64,000 nt of DNA. It comes from Alopecurus myosuroides. Taxonomy: Eukaryota; Streptophyta; Magnoliopsida; Poales; Poaceae. A model generated the notes under the pieces. The model did no database searches, was not told the DNA's origin, and saw nothing but the letters and a program-made list of their open reading frames with translations. The DNA lies in assembly GCA_028641055.1 (NCBI GenBank), contig CM054061.1, positions 59,070,825 to 59,134,824 of the forward strand, read 5' to 3'. The stretch's first letter is position 1, and each line of letters begins with the position of its first letter. Made by a program: the position numbers and the translations under genes. Below, piece by piece: positions 31,228-42,659 of the stretch.

Positions 31228-31644
31228 GAGCGCTGGTGGAATCGTCGGCTAGACAGGGGGCGAGATTTACCCAGGTTCGGGGCCCTCGTAGAGGTAAAAC
31301 CCTTACTCCTGCCTCTTGTCGATCTGTATTGAAGATTAGATCGGTTACAATGGTGAGCTCTAGGTATCGAGTTCAAGGCTTTTAGGTCGTGCGGTAATTG
31401 CTTGGTCCTCTCCTTGAGGGCTCTCCTGGCCTTATATAGATGGCCAGGTCTCGAGTTCTACCCGGAGAGGACTCAAACCCTAGCTAGGTCGGTTACAAGT
31501 TTCCTAACTTAACCCGCAAGCTGATGCGGGTGGGCTTCACATGGGCCTTCTGGAGTATTCCAAGGGCGCTTCCTCTTGGGCCTTGGCTCTGGGCCTGAGA
31601 GGGGGTGTCCTTACCCGCAGGGTCCAGGATCCATATCTTCGTCA
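31163..31644 (-). repeat. 5' LTR of the 12.8-kb Tat element
   Basis: 482 bp with TG...CA ends. The gag start codon (31227) lies inside it, and a TATATAGA segment at about 31433 is a possible promoter element. Confidence 0.92.
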
Positions 31645-31649
31645 GGCGG
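31645..31649. repeat. Target-site duplication GGCGG (right)
   Basis: Second copy. The older Tat element resumes after it. Confidence 0.9.
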
Positions 31650-31811
31650 CGCGATCGCGAACTAGTTCCTCCGATGATCTTTCCGGGGAGAAGCTCAGGG
31701 GCTCGGTCTCTGCGTTCTCTCGAGCACGGGCTCTGGTTGCTAAGGGACTTGGGCTCTGTGCGCTCGAGGAAGAAAAAGACGCGGAAGAAAATACGGAGGC
31801 CCCGAGGCGGC

Positions 31812-31862
31812 TATTTATAGCAAGACGCACGGAGATTAGCTCCAACGGCTATTTTAGCCGTT
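31812..31862 (-). promoter_or_regulatory. Displaced promoter of the older antisense gene
   Basis: The minus strand carries TATAAATA (31819-31812). At 31840-31862 there is a perfect hairpin with arms CCAACGGCT and AGCCGTTGG. Both match the layout at 3861-3917. The gene it served now starts about 13 kb away, beyond the nested element. Confidence 0.6.
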
Positions 31863-32191
31863 GGATGGACGACGCGTGTTACGCCCGGAATTTCCGGGAA
31901 ACGAGGGGACGGGGTGATAATTTCTATCTCCTTGTTTCCCGCGAGGGAATCTGTCAGAGGATATGTTTCAGGGTTTGACTGAACCCAAACGCCCGTGACA
32001 TCAGCATGATTTCATCGCTAATGTCACGAAGTTCCTTCTCCGCGAAGGCTTGCGGAAGAAAAGCCGGACTTTTGTAAAATCGGAAGTTTGGGTTAAGAGA
32101 TTTTTTGATGAAAGAAGAATCAAGACAAAATACCGACATTGCGGGAAAAGAATGCCAAAGAACAAAGAGCGGCACAAAGAAGTCTTAATTC

Positions 32192-32205
32192 TACTTGGGG
32201 GCTAC
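32192..32205 (+). other. Polypurine tract of the older Tat element
   Basis: TACTTGGGGGCTAC sits directly before the TG of the LTR at 32206. Confidence 0.75.
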
Positions 32206-32740
32206 TGTCGGATATATGTCGATTAGGGGTATGTCCGGCATTGGCCCAAAATCCAAATTATCAGGGTGGCCCGTAGGTAATGGATCATAGTCCATTGGGC
32301 GGCCCATTAATCTGATATGCATGAAGTCGGATTCTAAATAAAACCCGGACCATAGTGGTGCGGCTTGAAGGAGAAGACGGATTCCTTACTTTCCAAGTTA
32401 GGTACTTTCCGTAGTCTTCTAGGTTTCCTTTCTGTAAACCCTAATCCGGCTATCTATATAAAGCATGACGGGAGAGAAGAAACAACAATTAGCTAGAAGA
32501 CAACTCGCCGAGAAGTTGATCCTCGCCGAGTTAGCGGAACCATACTCACATTGTACTTTGTATACTTCAGGCTTCAACCCCGATTTTGTGAGATTGCAGA
32601 GTAGAAACGCTGCCTTAGTTGCGACGTACCAAACCTGGGTAAACCTGGTGTTCTCGTTACATTACTTCCATGTTCCCCCACCACTCTACTAGTAGTCTCA
32701 TGGAACCCCTGTCTATGAACTCTACTACGATGTCTCGACA
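32206..32740 (+). repeat. 3' LTR of the older Tat element
   Basis: 535 bp from TGTCGG to CTCGACA. It is an inverted and diverged relative of the LTRs at 2954 and 12261: it shares the GTATATATCC-type start, TATATAAAG-like core and TACGATGTCTCGACA end. The flank after it, CAAAG, cannot be paired because the 5' end is lost. Confidence 0.85.
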
Positions 32741-33157
32741 CAAAGACTCCGTCGGAAACACCGGTTTCCGATCGGAATTCTCGATAGCCCTCTTCGGCGC
32801 CAACTCCGGTGAGTTTCCCTCCCCCAAGACCGCACCCACTACGGCACGATAGTAGGGGAACAACGTCTCATCGCCCACCGCAATTGATTCACCCTCGCCA
32901 AACACTCGGGCATCGACGATGCACTCCCGATCATCCTCAAGTGTGAGGTGACCGCCGGAGAAGAGGGAGATCCGGCCCGAGAAACAAAGGGAGCCAGGGG
33001 ATCTAACCTGGTAGGATGCCCTCCTCCATCGCTGACTGGGGCGGGAACCCCACGCCCTCTCCGCCAATTTGACGATCTCCGAGCCCTCCGAGACGAGGCG
33101 GTCCAAATCCTCGTCGGAGAGGCGTTCCAGCTCCAATCTACTCGATTCATCCTCCAC
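32741..33157 (-). CDS. Hypothetical ORF next to the older LTR
   Basis: A minus-strand frame from ATG 33157 (MEDESSRLELERLSDEDLDR, then GGHLTLEDDREC and GDETLFPYYRAVVG) stays open for about 139 codons. It then runs into the LTR ending at 32740, so its natural 3' end is lost. The composition looks coding (acidic, no low-complexity runs). I do not recognise the family. It could be the remnant of a host gene hit by the Tat insertion, or part of another repeat. Confidence 0.3.
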
Positions 33158-34040
33158 ACCCTCCGAATCCTCCGTCAGCAGGGCCCCAACATCCCGATAC
33201 CCCTCCGTGGCGGCGCTACCTCCGTGGCGGCGCGTGAGGAACCAGGGGCTGACTGCGGCGCTGGGGGAGGCGGGAGGAGAACGGGAAAGGAGGCGGAGGT
33301 GGGGAGCGAGCGAAACATCTTTTTTCTTCTGTCCACCAGGCGACCACCTCTCTATGCGGAGGAATGGGGGGAGGATGTGGAGGTGGGGACCTCCACCGTG
33401 AAAACCCCCACTCTGATCTGGTGGGCCACCCCTCTAGGCGGAGCACCGCCTTTACGGGACCGCCGTTTAAATCGCCGATCAGAAGCGGGAGAGGTGGAAG
33501 AGGCGACTCGCCATGCATTTTTTCCTCCTTCGCTGGTCTGTTCACCCCCTAAGACCAGGTAGCAAACCATCACTTGGATACATTTTCTTGCCTTACTTTC
33601 TCTTTGGGCCACACAACATAACATGACAAAGATGCACCGCCCATTTTTCCTTTTCTGCGAGAAGATGCACCGCCCATCAATCATCACCACTCTACTCTAT
33701 CCACTACTCCCCCTCACAAGGAAAAAAATCGTGCACTCCTCTCTATACACCAGCTACACGACCCAAAAAAGCGGCCAAAAAATATGGAAAACAACAAATA
33801 CGATAGAGAGTAGCAGCACGATCACAAAAAAAACGCCCCCGAAAAATGTGGACCTGATGAAATCCCCGTTGATTTACGATCCCATCCGCGCGCGAGCGCA
33901 TCCGTTTTGACTCAGCAGACGGCGACCCGCCCTGCCGACGTGTCCCGCCGGCTCGTGCTAGTCGTATCCATCCATCCACGTGTTCCCGGGCATTCCTCCT
34001 CCTCCTCTTCTTCCCTTCCCTCCCCGCCCGTACGACTCCG
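33158..34040. other. Non-coding flank upstream of the hydrolase gene
   Basis: No convincing gene. It contains a 16-bp direct repeat AAGATGCACCGCCCAT at 33629-33644 and 33662-33677, and A-rich stretches at 33770-33850. The distal part is probably the hydrolase promoter region. Confidence 0.4.
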
Positions 34041-34059
34041 ACTCCCAGTCCCGGGCGGC

Positions 34060-34067
34060 TATATATT
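34060..34067 (+). promoter_or_regulatory. TATA box of the hydrolase gene
   Basis: TATATATT in a GC-rich context, about 165 bp upstream of the ATG at 34230. Confidence 0.6.
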
Positions 34068-34229
34068 ACCCGCCCCTCCCTCCGAAGCTCCGCTCCATTT
34101 TTTCCCCGTGTTTAATTCCAGTCGCCCCAATTCGGCAGCTAAGAATCCCAACCGTGTTAACGAGAAGCCCATTCGGGAAGACAAACCATCGGAGCGGCGG
34201 CGAGGCGAGGCGAGGAGACCGGAGCAGCA

Positions 34230-37200
34230 ATGCCTTACTGCGAGGTGGACCGGTACCAGAGCGGCGACAAGTGGGAGGGCGTCCGCCTCTACTACCGCCG
34301 ATACGGCCGCGGCGCCACCAAGGTGCTCCTCGTCGTCGGTACGTTCAAGTGAAATCCCCTCCCCCGCCTGCTCTTTCTCTCTCCGTCGGCGTTGAGGAAT
34401 TTTTCTCTGAGAAATGGTCGTTCGGTTCGGCAGGATTGGCGGGGACGCACGACTCGTGGGGCCTGCAGATAAAGGGGCTGACCGGGTCCGTCGAGCCAAT
34501 CGACGAGGATGAGGACGCCGTCGCCCCACGGACGGACGAGGAGGCGGCGGACGACGGCGACGGCGAGGGCGAGGGCGAGGGCGCGGGCATCGAGGTCTGC
34601 AGCTTTGACAACCGCGGCGTCGGCCGCAGCTCCATCCTCCCGCACAAGACCCACTACTCGTGAGTTCTCCGACCCCCTTTCCCTCCTCGAATCAAATCAA
34701 ACCCCCCTGTCCGTCGTCATGTAGATCCGAATTCCCGTCGGTGTTGGTGACCGGAAAGGGTCGAGTTAGGTAGGCGCCATTGTTTTCGTTAGATGCACAG
34801 CTCAACGCGTCGACGGGGATCTGGAAGGAAGATTGTAGCTTTCGGTCATAATTAATGCACGTTTTCCCCGGTTCCTGCACCTGCTGCCGCGATATAGCTT
34901 TCATGAGAAATTATTGTTTGACCTTCAAAGAGAAAGGGGAACGATTCTACGAGACGCTGCCGACGCGTTGAAAAGTCAAACGGCCGGTGGTTCTGGGCAC
35001 TCACCGTGTGAACGCTCTTCTCTGGCAGGACGGCGATCATGGCGAGGGACGCGCTGGCCCTGATGGACCATCTGGGGTGGAAGAAAGCCCATGTCTTTGG
35101 CCACTCCATGGGTGAGTTATATTCATGTAGTCGCCCTTTGATGCTGAATATTCTCAACTTTTGATGAAGCAAATAGTATATGCGGTTTGTTTCATCTGTT
35201 CAATCGTGCGGCCTCAGTAGATTTTTCCGTAGACAAACATTGACGCTGTCACTCTCTGCTAACAGGTGCGATGATTTCCTGCAAACTTGCGGCCATCGCG
35301 CCTCAACGACTGCTCTCCCTGGGATTGCTAAATGTCACCGGCGGTGGGCTGGAGTGTTTACCCAAGGTATATATATTAGGATTCTGAAGCCTATTTCTTC
35401 ACGGTATTCTTCGAAAATGGAATCATGCTTCCAGTTTTCTTCTGTAATTCTCATCAGTGAACTTTGTCCTTTTTAGGTAGACGGGCAGATGCTCTCTCTT
35501 GCGTTCCGCTTCTTAAGGGCAAAAACTCCAGAGGAAAGAGCCCATGTAGACTTGGAAACCCACTATACAAAGGTGAGGAACTGTGGATGCACCTGCTGCC
35601 ATTTCCTGAATGATAGTACTAGTAAAAGCTGCATTTTTTTTTCTTATTCATCCGTCCTCCGTTCTTCAGCGTCCTCACATGTGTTAGTTAAATGCAGGAA
35701 TACCTGGATGAGAAATTGGAGTCCTGCACAAGAAGAGCAATCCTCTACAAAGTGAGTGATATTCCTGTGCGATGAATCTTTGTTTGCAAACATTTGTAGT
35801 ACTGTCTTCATATGTTTTTGCTCTTTCTGTTACGGGAGTTTTATTTGAACTGTACATTGTACTTGCAGCAATATGTGAGGAACATATCATCTTCAGGGAT
35901 GCAATCTAGTTGCGGCTTTGAAGGTCAAATTAACGCATGCTGGACCCACAAAATGACAGCTAAAGAACTAGATACGATTCGTGGTTCTGGTTTTCTAGTT
36001 TCGGTTATTCACGGAAGGTCAGTTGTTGATATACAGAATAACATTATTCATGGTTTTCGGGCATAATGTGCATCCCTTTTAATGCTTTGCTTTACAAAAT
36101 ATGCAGGTCTGATATTATCGCGCAAATGTGCCACGCAAAACGTCTTGCAGATAGGCTTTTTCCTGCTGCTAGGATGGTAGACCTTCAGGGTGCACATCTA
36201 GTAAGCCATGAAAGACCAGATGAGGTAGGCATGAACTTTGGCAAAACAGTGCACCATTTGATCAAATTTCAAAATATTCAAAACTATTGCAAACCAGGAA
36301 AATAATTATTAGTGACTTAGTGAGCTGGCACTAGTGCCAAATCATTGTTCTTTCTATGATTTTTTTAGGATATATGAATCCTGTAGGTTGAATCTTACGT
36401 TTTACAACATTTCCATGTAACTGATAAACGCCCAAAAGGACAACAAAGAACAAAAAGAACAGGGAATGGGAGCATAACTGTACAGGCCTGCTGCTGCTCA
36501 AGCAACTAATATATGGATCCAAATTAACTGTGTGAACTTGCCAGCTACATATGGTTACAATAGTCAATAGAACATGTATGATGTTATGGACTACAACCCT
36601 TTTAATTCTATTAGAAGTTTTAGAGTTGAACTCATGGACATGGACTGTTCATAAGGGCAGAGCAAACTTTGGCAAAACAGTGCACCATTTGATCAAATTT
36701 CAAAATATTCAAAACTATTGCAAACCAGGCAAATATTTACTAGGGAGCTGGCACTAATGCCCAAATCAATGTTCTTTTTATGAATCCTGTAGGTTGAATT
36801 TTACGTTTTACAACAACTCCATGTTACTGATAAATGCCCAAAAGGACAACCAAGAACAAAAAGAACAGGGAATGAGCCTCAGGAGCATAACTGTACAGGC
36901 CAGCTGCTGCTCAAGCAACTAATATATGGATCCAAATTAACTGTGTGAACTTGCCAGCTACATATGGTTACAATAGACATGTATGATGTTATGGACTACA
37001 TTGAACTTGTGGACATGGACTGTTGTTCATAAGGGCAGAGCAAACTGACCAGTCTACTTCACCACAGAGATTCCTTCTCGTCTCAACCTTATTTCACCTT
37101 TAAGATCACCCGCTTTACTGTTCCAGTGTAAACAGGAAACACAATTAATAAAAACATGAACATTGGTCTGATTTCTCTTTGTTGTTCTATCATCCTCAAT

Positions 37201-37814
37201 CGTTGCAGTAAAGCATAAGAAAACTGATATAATATGCTGATCTACCACAGGTCAACAACGCGCTGATGGATCTGATAAAGGCCACCAAGTATGCGATGAA
37301 ACCTCATGAGTGGTCGTCCCATCCAGAGTACACATCAGGTATGCTTAACCGGCTGAACGTTCCAAAATTCATTCGAAGGCTATGTCGGAAGGCACACTTC
37401 TTACGTTGATCTTTACCAGAAACTGCAGCACTTATTTCCACGAGACCTGTAACCCTCACAATACGAAAAGATGAAGGCGGAAACGCTGCTGTAGCAGTGT
37501 ATAACTTTCTTGCAAAGTTCCAACTGAGCTTTCTATTTCTCATAGGACTGATAGTGATGGGGTTTGAGCATATGAGGAACATTGTGAGAGTAATGAAGCC
37601 TGTGAGGGTTGCACCGATCGAGTCATAATAAAGGTAAAAAAATATCCGCAAAATACATTGGATCTCCTCTTTCTTAATTGGTAGCAATTGAGTGCTCACT
37701 GCAGTGGTGCGTTTTGATTTTGCAGAAACAAAGACATGTAAATTATTTGTGGCCCCATCAAGGAGATCATATTTCATGTCTCCTCCATATACTGTGGAGA
37801 TGATTTTAGAGTAG
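34230..37814 (+). CDS. Alpha/beta-hydrolase fold protein, 370 aa
   Basis: Ten exons keep one frame: 34230-34338, 34434-34659, 35029-35111, 35266-35366, 35477-35572, 35698-35751, 35869-36017, 36107-36224, 37251-37338, 37726-37814. Every intron is GT-AG. The protein has the oxyanion region VVGLAGTHDSWG (about 35-46), the strand VCSFDNRGVGRS (91-102), the nucleophile elbow GHSMG with Ser138, the acid Asp275 in IHGRSD and the base His303 in GAHLVSHERPDE. So a complete Ser-Asp-His triad is present. The substrate cannot be told. No signal peptide is seen, which suggests a cytosolic location. An Asp/Glu-Gly-rich insert at about 57-88 is unusual. The last exon is the least certain. Confidence 0.88.
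36232..37045 (+). repeat. Tandem duplication inside intron 8 of the hydrolase gene
   Basis: Two successive diverged copies, about 36232-36660 and 36661-37045. Both start with AACTTTGGCAAAACAGTGCA and share GGATCCAAATTAACTGTGTG and CATAAGGGCAGAGCAAAC. The second copy has small deletions. The doubling makes this the longest intron of the gene. Confidence 0.85.
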
Positions 37815-38149
37815 CGTCTCCCAAGAAACTGAACTTATTTTTCCCTCGAGAAGACCTCTGCCCTCAGCAGAGGACGATGGACTGAGGAGCTACTTACAGT
37901 GTGGACGCACCTGGACACAAGTGTGGCAGGGCGTGACTAAGGTACTACCTGTATTAGTAGCTCGGAGAGAGAGAGAGCAAATGGATGTACCTTGTATGAG
38001 TGTGCTGTAAGGTGTAACCATGTGTTGTATATCACGGCCGTATGTTGCGCTGGTGCTGTCACCCAGTGAAATTCTTCTGTACCATACTTTGATTATCCCA
38101 TGAAATAAATCGACTCGATCTTGTTGTTGTTGCATCTGCTACACTTCTT

Positions 38150-38960
38150 TGTTGCTTGGGCTAAGCTTCTTGTTTTCTGTACAATGGTTGGTTAGTTTCT
38201 AATGTGTAGCAGTTGGAGTATATATGTATACACGCTGATTTATGCGAATCAGACTCTGATGGGCAAGAAAAGAAGTATGGTGTAGCTCGGGACAATTTTG
38301 GACTGAATCAATGTAAAATCTGGGGCAGATGTGAATTTAACTTCACAATCGTGGTTGTTGATTCCACGTTGCTCGTGCTGTACAACAGCGAGGCGAATTC
38401 ACCGTCACAGTATAGTTACATAACTTAGAAGCACAGAATTCAGAGAACAAGAGTCTTTATACCGAGTTGCAGGCGTCGATGTTGCATCTTTGCACTTCCG
38501 ATTGCACAAGCATTTAGCTCGGACGAGCTTTGCCTCCGGCGTGTCCTCTACCTCTGCGGCTTGTACCAGCAAAACCTCTTGTTTTATGCAGATGGTTAGT
38601 TGCCTGTACAATGGGTGGTTGCAAATGTGTAACAGTTACATATGTATACCACACTGATTTAAGCGAATCAGGCTCAGATGGGAAAGAAAAGAAATGCGGA
38701 ATACCCCAGAAGAAGAATAGAACAGAAACCATGTAACAGTCCAGTGCAGATCTGAATTTCACTTCCAGTAATGCTAGACTAGTCTGTTGATAAAGCCTGT
38801 CACCTGTGGTCTACCCCCGGCGACGCGAATCCACTGCGAAAATTTAGCAAGTGCATAATTCAGAAAACAGAACCATTAAACTGAGTGCAGCGGCACATTT
38901 CGTCGATGTTGCCTCTCCACTCTTCCAACTGTGGCACCCTGCATCGCCATCTGCAGCTGG
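38150..38960 (+). repeat. Diverged tandem duplication downstream of the hydrolase gene
   Basis: Two related segments, about 38165-38520 and 38575-38945. Shared blocks include a CTTGTTTT...GTACAATGG start, TATGTATAC...CTGATTTA, GCGAATCAG followed by GATGGG and AAGAAAAGAA, and GTCGATGTTGC near the end. No coding signal was found. Confidence 0.65.
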
Positions 38961-40080
38961 TACCAGGTAAGCCAATCTCGCCCAAGGAAGTTGTATTCAT
39001 ATGTCATATCCCACAGAAATGTGCTTATGAAATGTCAGTAGTTCAGTCTTCGGGTCAGGCCCTTCCGACCTATGCCAATTGCCATGGGAACTTGTAATTC
39101 ACCTCTGAAGATGTCATGCAACTTATTCGCAAATTTCCGAAGGGGAGAAAATGAGAATGACAAAAGCTAGGGTGCACCGGCTTGCATGGGACAAGATGAC
39201 CGCCGGAAGGGCATCGGTGGAATTGGCTTCATGGACCTTCGTGATTTCAATCAAGCCCTTCTTGCAAAGTAGGCTTTGTAGATTAATTCAGCAGCCTGAC
39301 AGGTTGTGTACAATGTATTCGCATCCTCCTAACATGCGACGGCATGATACGGGTTCTTTCAGCGGGAGGCTCTCGCCCTTGTCCGTGGCAAGGAATTGTT
39401 CATGGTTTGGAGCATACATACTTGTACGTACATGATTATTCAGAAGCTTGTATATATACGTGAAGGAAGAATTCAATTAGCTGGCGAATCGAAGCCAGCG
39501 AGCGGCACACCACACCAGGACGTGGCCTGCACGGAGGTACGTCACTCGCCACTCGTAGATGTACGGTACTGGCTAGCTAGCCGATGCTTCACTCACGACC
39601 GGTTCTGCCAAGAACGCAATCCGGGAGCACGACTAGGTGCTTGTGCCCAACGCAAACAACATCGCGGTATCGCACGTAGACGTAGGGGAATAATAAGCAA
39701 GAAGTGACACAGCAGGAGGACAGAGGAGAGGCAGATATGCAGCTAGGCTGACCTGGTAATCGAGGCGGTGATCCCGGCGCGTCCGCTGTGCTACGAACCG
39801 GCGGCTGGCCGGCCGGCCATGGACGCCCCGATCCTCATGGAAAATGAAATGCGCGAGAGGGAGGGAGGTGCACGCCAGGGACGGAAGAAGAAAGGGGACG
39901 AACGGACGGGTGGGTGGCCGTGCGCTGCAAGAGAAGCCGGAAACGGGGGGCGCAGCCACGGTAGATTCGCTCCCCCGCCAAAAATATTCCGACTGGCCGG
40001 AGGATATTCGCCCGCGCAATCCGAATATGCAGAGTACGTTTCCTGCCGAACAAAGCGGAAATAATAGCCTACTCCTCGTA
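38961..40080. other. Intergenic region between hydrolase and complex I subunit genes
   Basis: No gene or repeat could be supported. The distal 400 bases are GC-rich. Frames here are short and overlapping. Confidence 0.4.
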
Positions 40081-40085
40081 CAAGT

Positions 40086-40098
40086 TGGGCTTTGGGCC
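40086..40098 (+). promoter_or_regulatory. Site II elements upstream of the NDUFA3-like gene
   Basis: TGGGCT (40086-40091) and TGGGCC (40093-40098) form a tandem site II pair about 110 bp before the ATG. Site II motifs are typical of plant nuclear genes for mitochondrial and ribosomal proteins and are bound by TCP factors. Confidence 0.55.
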
Positions 40099-40205
40099 TC
40101 CGTTGGAACGGGCCTCTTCTCCACACGCAGCCTCTTTACTGCTAGTCCACTGTCCGCCCCTGTCGACGGCGACGAAGGGAGGGGAATCGCGGAGCAGCAG
40201 CAGCC

Positions 40206-42659
40206 ATGGGCGTGATGGACAAGCTCAAGATCTTCGTCGTCAAGGAGCCCGTCGTCGCCGCCTCCTGCCTCATCGCCGGATTCGGTACCCTCCCCCCCTC
40301 CCCCTCTCGCCCGTCTCCCGCCCCCAAACCCTAGCACCTTTGTGCCCACCCACCTACCTACACGCGCCCGCGCTTCACCTCGAGCACGCCCGAGGCTCAG
40401 CTTCTCCTGGCGCGCCTTCGCCCTTCGCCTTAGCTAGATTCACGGGCTCGCTGAGAACTGGTCCCCGGGGACGGATGGCTGGGGTTAAGGACGCTTCGAT
40501 TTCGTTGCCGCCTGCTACAATTTGCTGGATCTAGGATTAGCGCTACCTTTCAGATGCGTGCTTCGTTGCAATTTACGAACCAAACCACTGGCCGTATCCA
40601 CTACCTGTGCTCATGCCACATGATTCCGCTTGTTCCGTGACTCATGATTCACGAGCAATCCAATTACATTTGCCCCCCATCATCATCATCAAGATAAAGA
40701 TTCAGCTATGGGTTTCCATCCATCCGTTGAGTTGACCCCAAATTGTGTGCACACTTTATAAATTTAGATGAGCATTGCTGTTTTGATATGATTACTCCCT
40801 CCGATCCATAAAAAGTGTCGCTCACTTAGTACTTGTACTAAGTGAGCGACACTTTTTATGGATCGGAGGGAGTATCATTTATGCTGCGGTTAGGGTTGGG
40901 AGCTGATAAGGGTTGCTCTGGATCTCATGCCAAAATGTTGGTGTGCTCAGTTTACTTCCTTCCTCTGGAGTTGCCCTATATTCTTTATTTTGCCTGTGGA
41001 TATACTTTTTTTTTTCATTGCGCTGCCTGTTATGAAATCGAAATGGCTCATAAGATTCGAGTACGTGGTACAGATGACTTAGCTAGCCTCTGTTTGCATT
41101 CATCTCCTTTATAACGGAGTGCAACTATTTACAAAAATAGTCCTGTTGTTTCCCTGGCATTTTTTTTTTTTTTTTTTGCATAAGAAAACCAGAACATACC
41201 TGTAGAACGGTCTGAGAGACACATTTGGACCAGTCTGCTAGACTGCTACACAAGATTTGCTGAATGTGTTAACTTCCAAGTTGTTTTCTGGATCATATTT
41301 ACTGTCAGTTTGTTGTATGTGTTGACTTGTCTCGTATCATTCCTATGTATTTGATTAGTTATTTGTATGCTTTATACTTCTCATTATCAGTCTTGGTTGC
41401 TGGTACTGCTGTTCATTTGTGAATATTCGCAAGTAGTCAGTATCTCTGTATTTTAGCCATGTCATGACTTCCCTACCAATGTTTGACAGCTGCCCATACG
41501 AGAGTTGACCACCGTTTTACTAGAACTTAGTTGCAGTTGCAGGTGTTCGGTGTATCACTTGCATGTTGTTCATAAGGTTTTGCTTAGTTCCTCCTTCGTT
41601 GAGGCGTTCCTGATCTCAAAACAGCCCTCCAGGTGTTGAAGACGTGGTGTCTCATGTGCTTTTACTACTGATTTAGACTCCCTCATTTTGTATTGTGGCA
41701 ACTGGATGCATTTTTTTTTGGCAACCAGTGTGGTGTAGTTTTTGTTTGGTGCATCACAAATTGTGGGCAGCAATTATTTTCTGTTTTGTAACCAAAAAAT
41801 TCAGCGCGCAAGTGGTCGAAACCAAAAACAGGTCATGTGTTCAGTCAAACTATGTAGGCTTTGCTGTTGTTGTACAGCTGTAGGGCGGACATCCCATTTT
41901 GAGTGGTTGACCAGTTGTTGTGTTTACTGCGTTGTGCATATGATGTTCTGATTTCGCTGTATGAGCTTATGTAATTACTGATTGACAGAAGACCAAGCTC
42001 CTTCCCAGTCCCATCAGTCTGCCAATTAACTTCGTCTGACCTTACCATATGCAATTTCAGGTCTATTTCTTCCAGCAGTTGTTCGGCCAATATTGGATTC
42101 TTATGCGACTGAGGAACAAGTCGCCCCAACCCCACTAAAGGATGTATGTGGTTCCCCCCAAGTTTCTTTCTTTTCCTGTGCTGCGACTTTGTAAAAGAAA
42201 TGTCATTATTGATTTAGTCCTCTCTATTTTCCAACCATGCCATTTATCTCATTTCTCAAATTTTATCATGGTGTGTGCCAACTGAGATATTCACAATTCA
42301 GTAGGATCCTTGCAAATTAAACTTTTATATTTGATTACTCTTAGTGACTGGCCACAAAATCCTAGTTATAATTATACTAAGGGCTCCTTTGGAACCGAGC
42401 TATTTTCTATGAAAATTCCTGAATGGTCTTAAACGTTGAGATTAGACTCAATTGCACAAGTTATCTTTTGAAGATCATCATCATCATCATGCTTCTTAAT
42501 AATCATGCTCAGTTCATATCAAACCCTTTCCCATCCTGTTTCATGCATAGTGTGCTTTGTGTAGTGACATTGTCAATGTTTGATTGAGGTTTTGTGTTTA
42601 ACCCATGTTTTTCTGTGCCTCCCCAGGTGGTCGCAGGTGTCACCGGCAAGGCAAAGTAG
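40206..42659 (+). CDS. Complex I NDUFA3/B9-like subunit, 64 aa
   Basis: Three exons (40206-40284, 42061-42143, 42627-42659) give a 64-residue protein. It starts MGVMDKLKIFVVKEPVVAAS and contains one hydrophobic segment, about residues 15-37 (VVAASCLIAGFGLFLPAVV). The KEP motif before a membrane helix ending in LP matches the B9/NDUFA3 accessory subunit of mitochondrial NADH dehydrogenase, and plant homologues are about 65 residues. It would be a single-pass protein of the inner mitochondrial membrane. Long intron 1 holds a Stowaway MITE. Exon 3 encodes only ten residues (VVAGVTGKAK), a conserved plant tail. The assignment rests on motif recall, not a search. Confidence 0.75.
40795..40872. mobile_element. 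Short Stowaway MITE, near-perfect hairpin
   Basis: 78 bp flanked by TA (40793-40794 and 40873-40874), with ends CTCCCTCCGATCC and GGATCGGAGGGAG. Almost the whole element is an inverted repeat around GTACTTGTAC, so a transcript would fold into a hairpin of about 35 bp. It lies in intron 1 of the NDUFA3-like gene. Confidence 0.93.

Larger units (their letters stand above)
18870..31644 (-). mobile_element. Complete Tat-lineage Ty3/gypsy element with dual RNase H
   Basis: 12775 bp with LTRs at 18870-19360 (491 bp) and 31163-31644 (482 bp) and the 5-bp duplication GGCGG at 18865-18869 and 31645-31649. Sense is minus: 5' LTR on the right, primer site, gag-protease, RT, dual RNase H, integrase, then a plus-strand antisense gene, polypurine tract and 3' LTR. 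Gag to integrase lies in one frame interrupted by only two TAG codons (28015 and 26926). The two RNase H regions mark the Tat lineage. The LTRs differ by a 10-bp indel and a few substitutions. Confidence 0.93.
17592..32740 (+). mobile_element. Older truncated Tat element, split by a nested element
   Basis: The pieces 17592-18869 and 31650-32740 join across the nested element (TSD GGCGG). Orientation is plus: antisense gene remnant on the minus strand, its promoter at 31812, polypurine tract at 32192-32205 and 3' LTR at 32206-32740. The LTR is a diverged inverted copy of the 564-bp LTR at 2954-3517, so this is the same family in opposite orientation. Everything 5' of the antisense gene (5' LTR, gag, pol) is missing at the left boundary. 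Confidence 0.8.

Noticed and set aside
34292..34663. Long ORFs on both strands across exon 2 of the hydrolase
   Set aside because: They are by-products of the GC-rich Asp/Glu/Gly codon repeat. Only the spliced plus-strand frame continues into the conserved fold.
39633..40349. 238-codon minus-strand ORF upstream of the NDUFA3-like gene
   Set aside because: It has GC-rich composition and overlaps the promoter and first exon of a well-supported gene on the other strand. No protein family was recognised.
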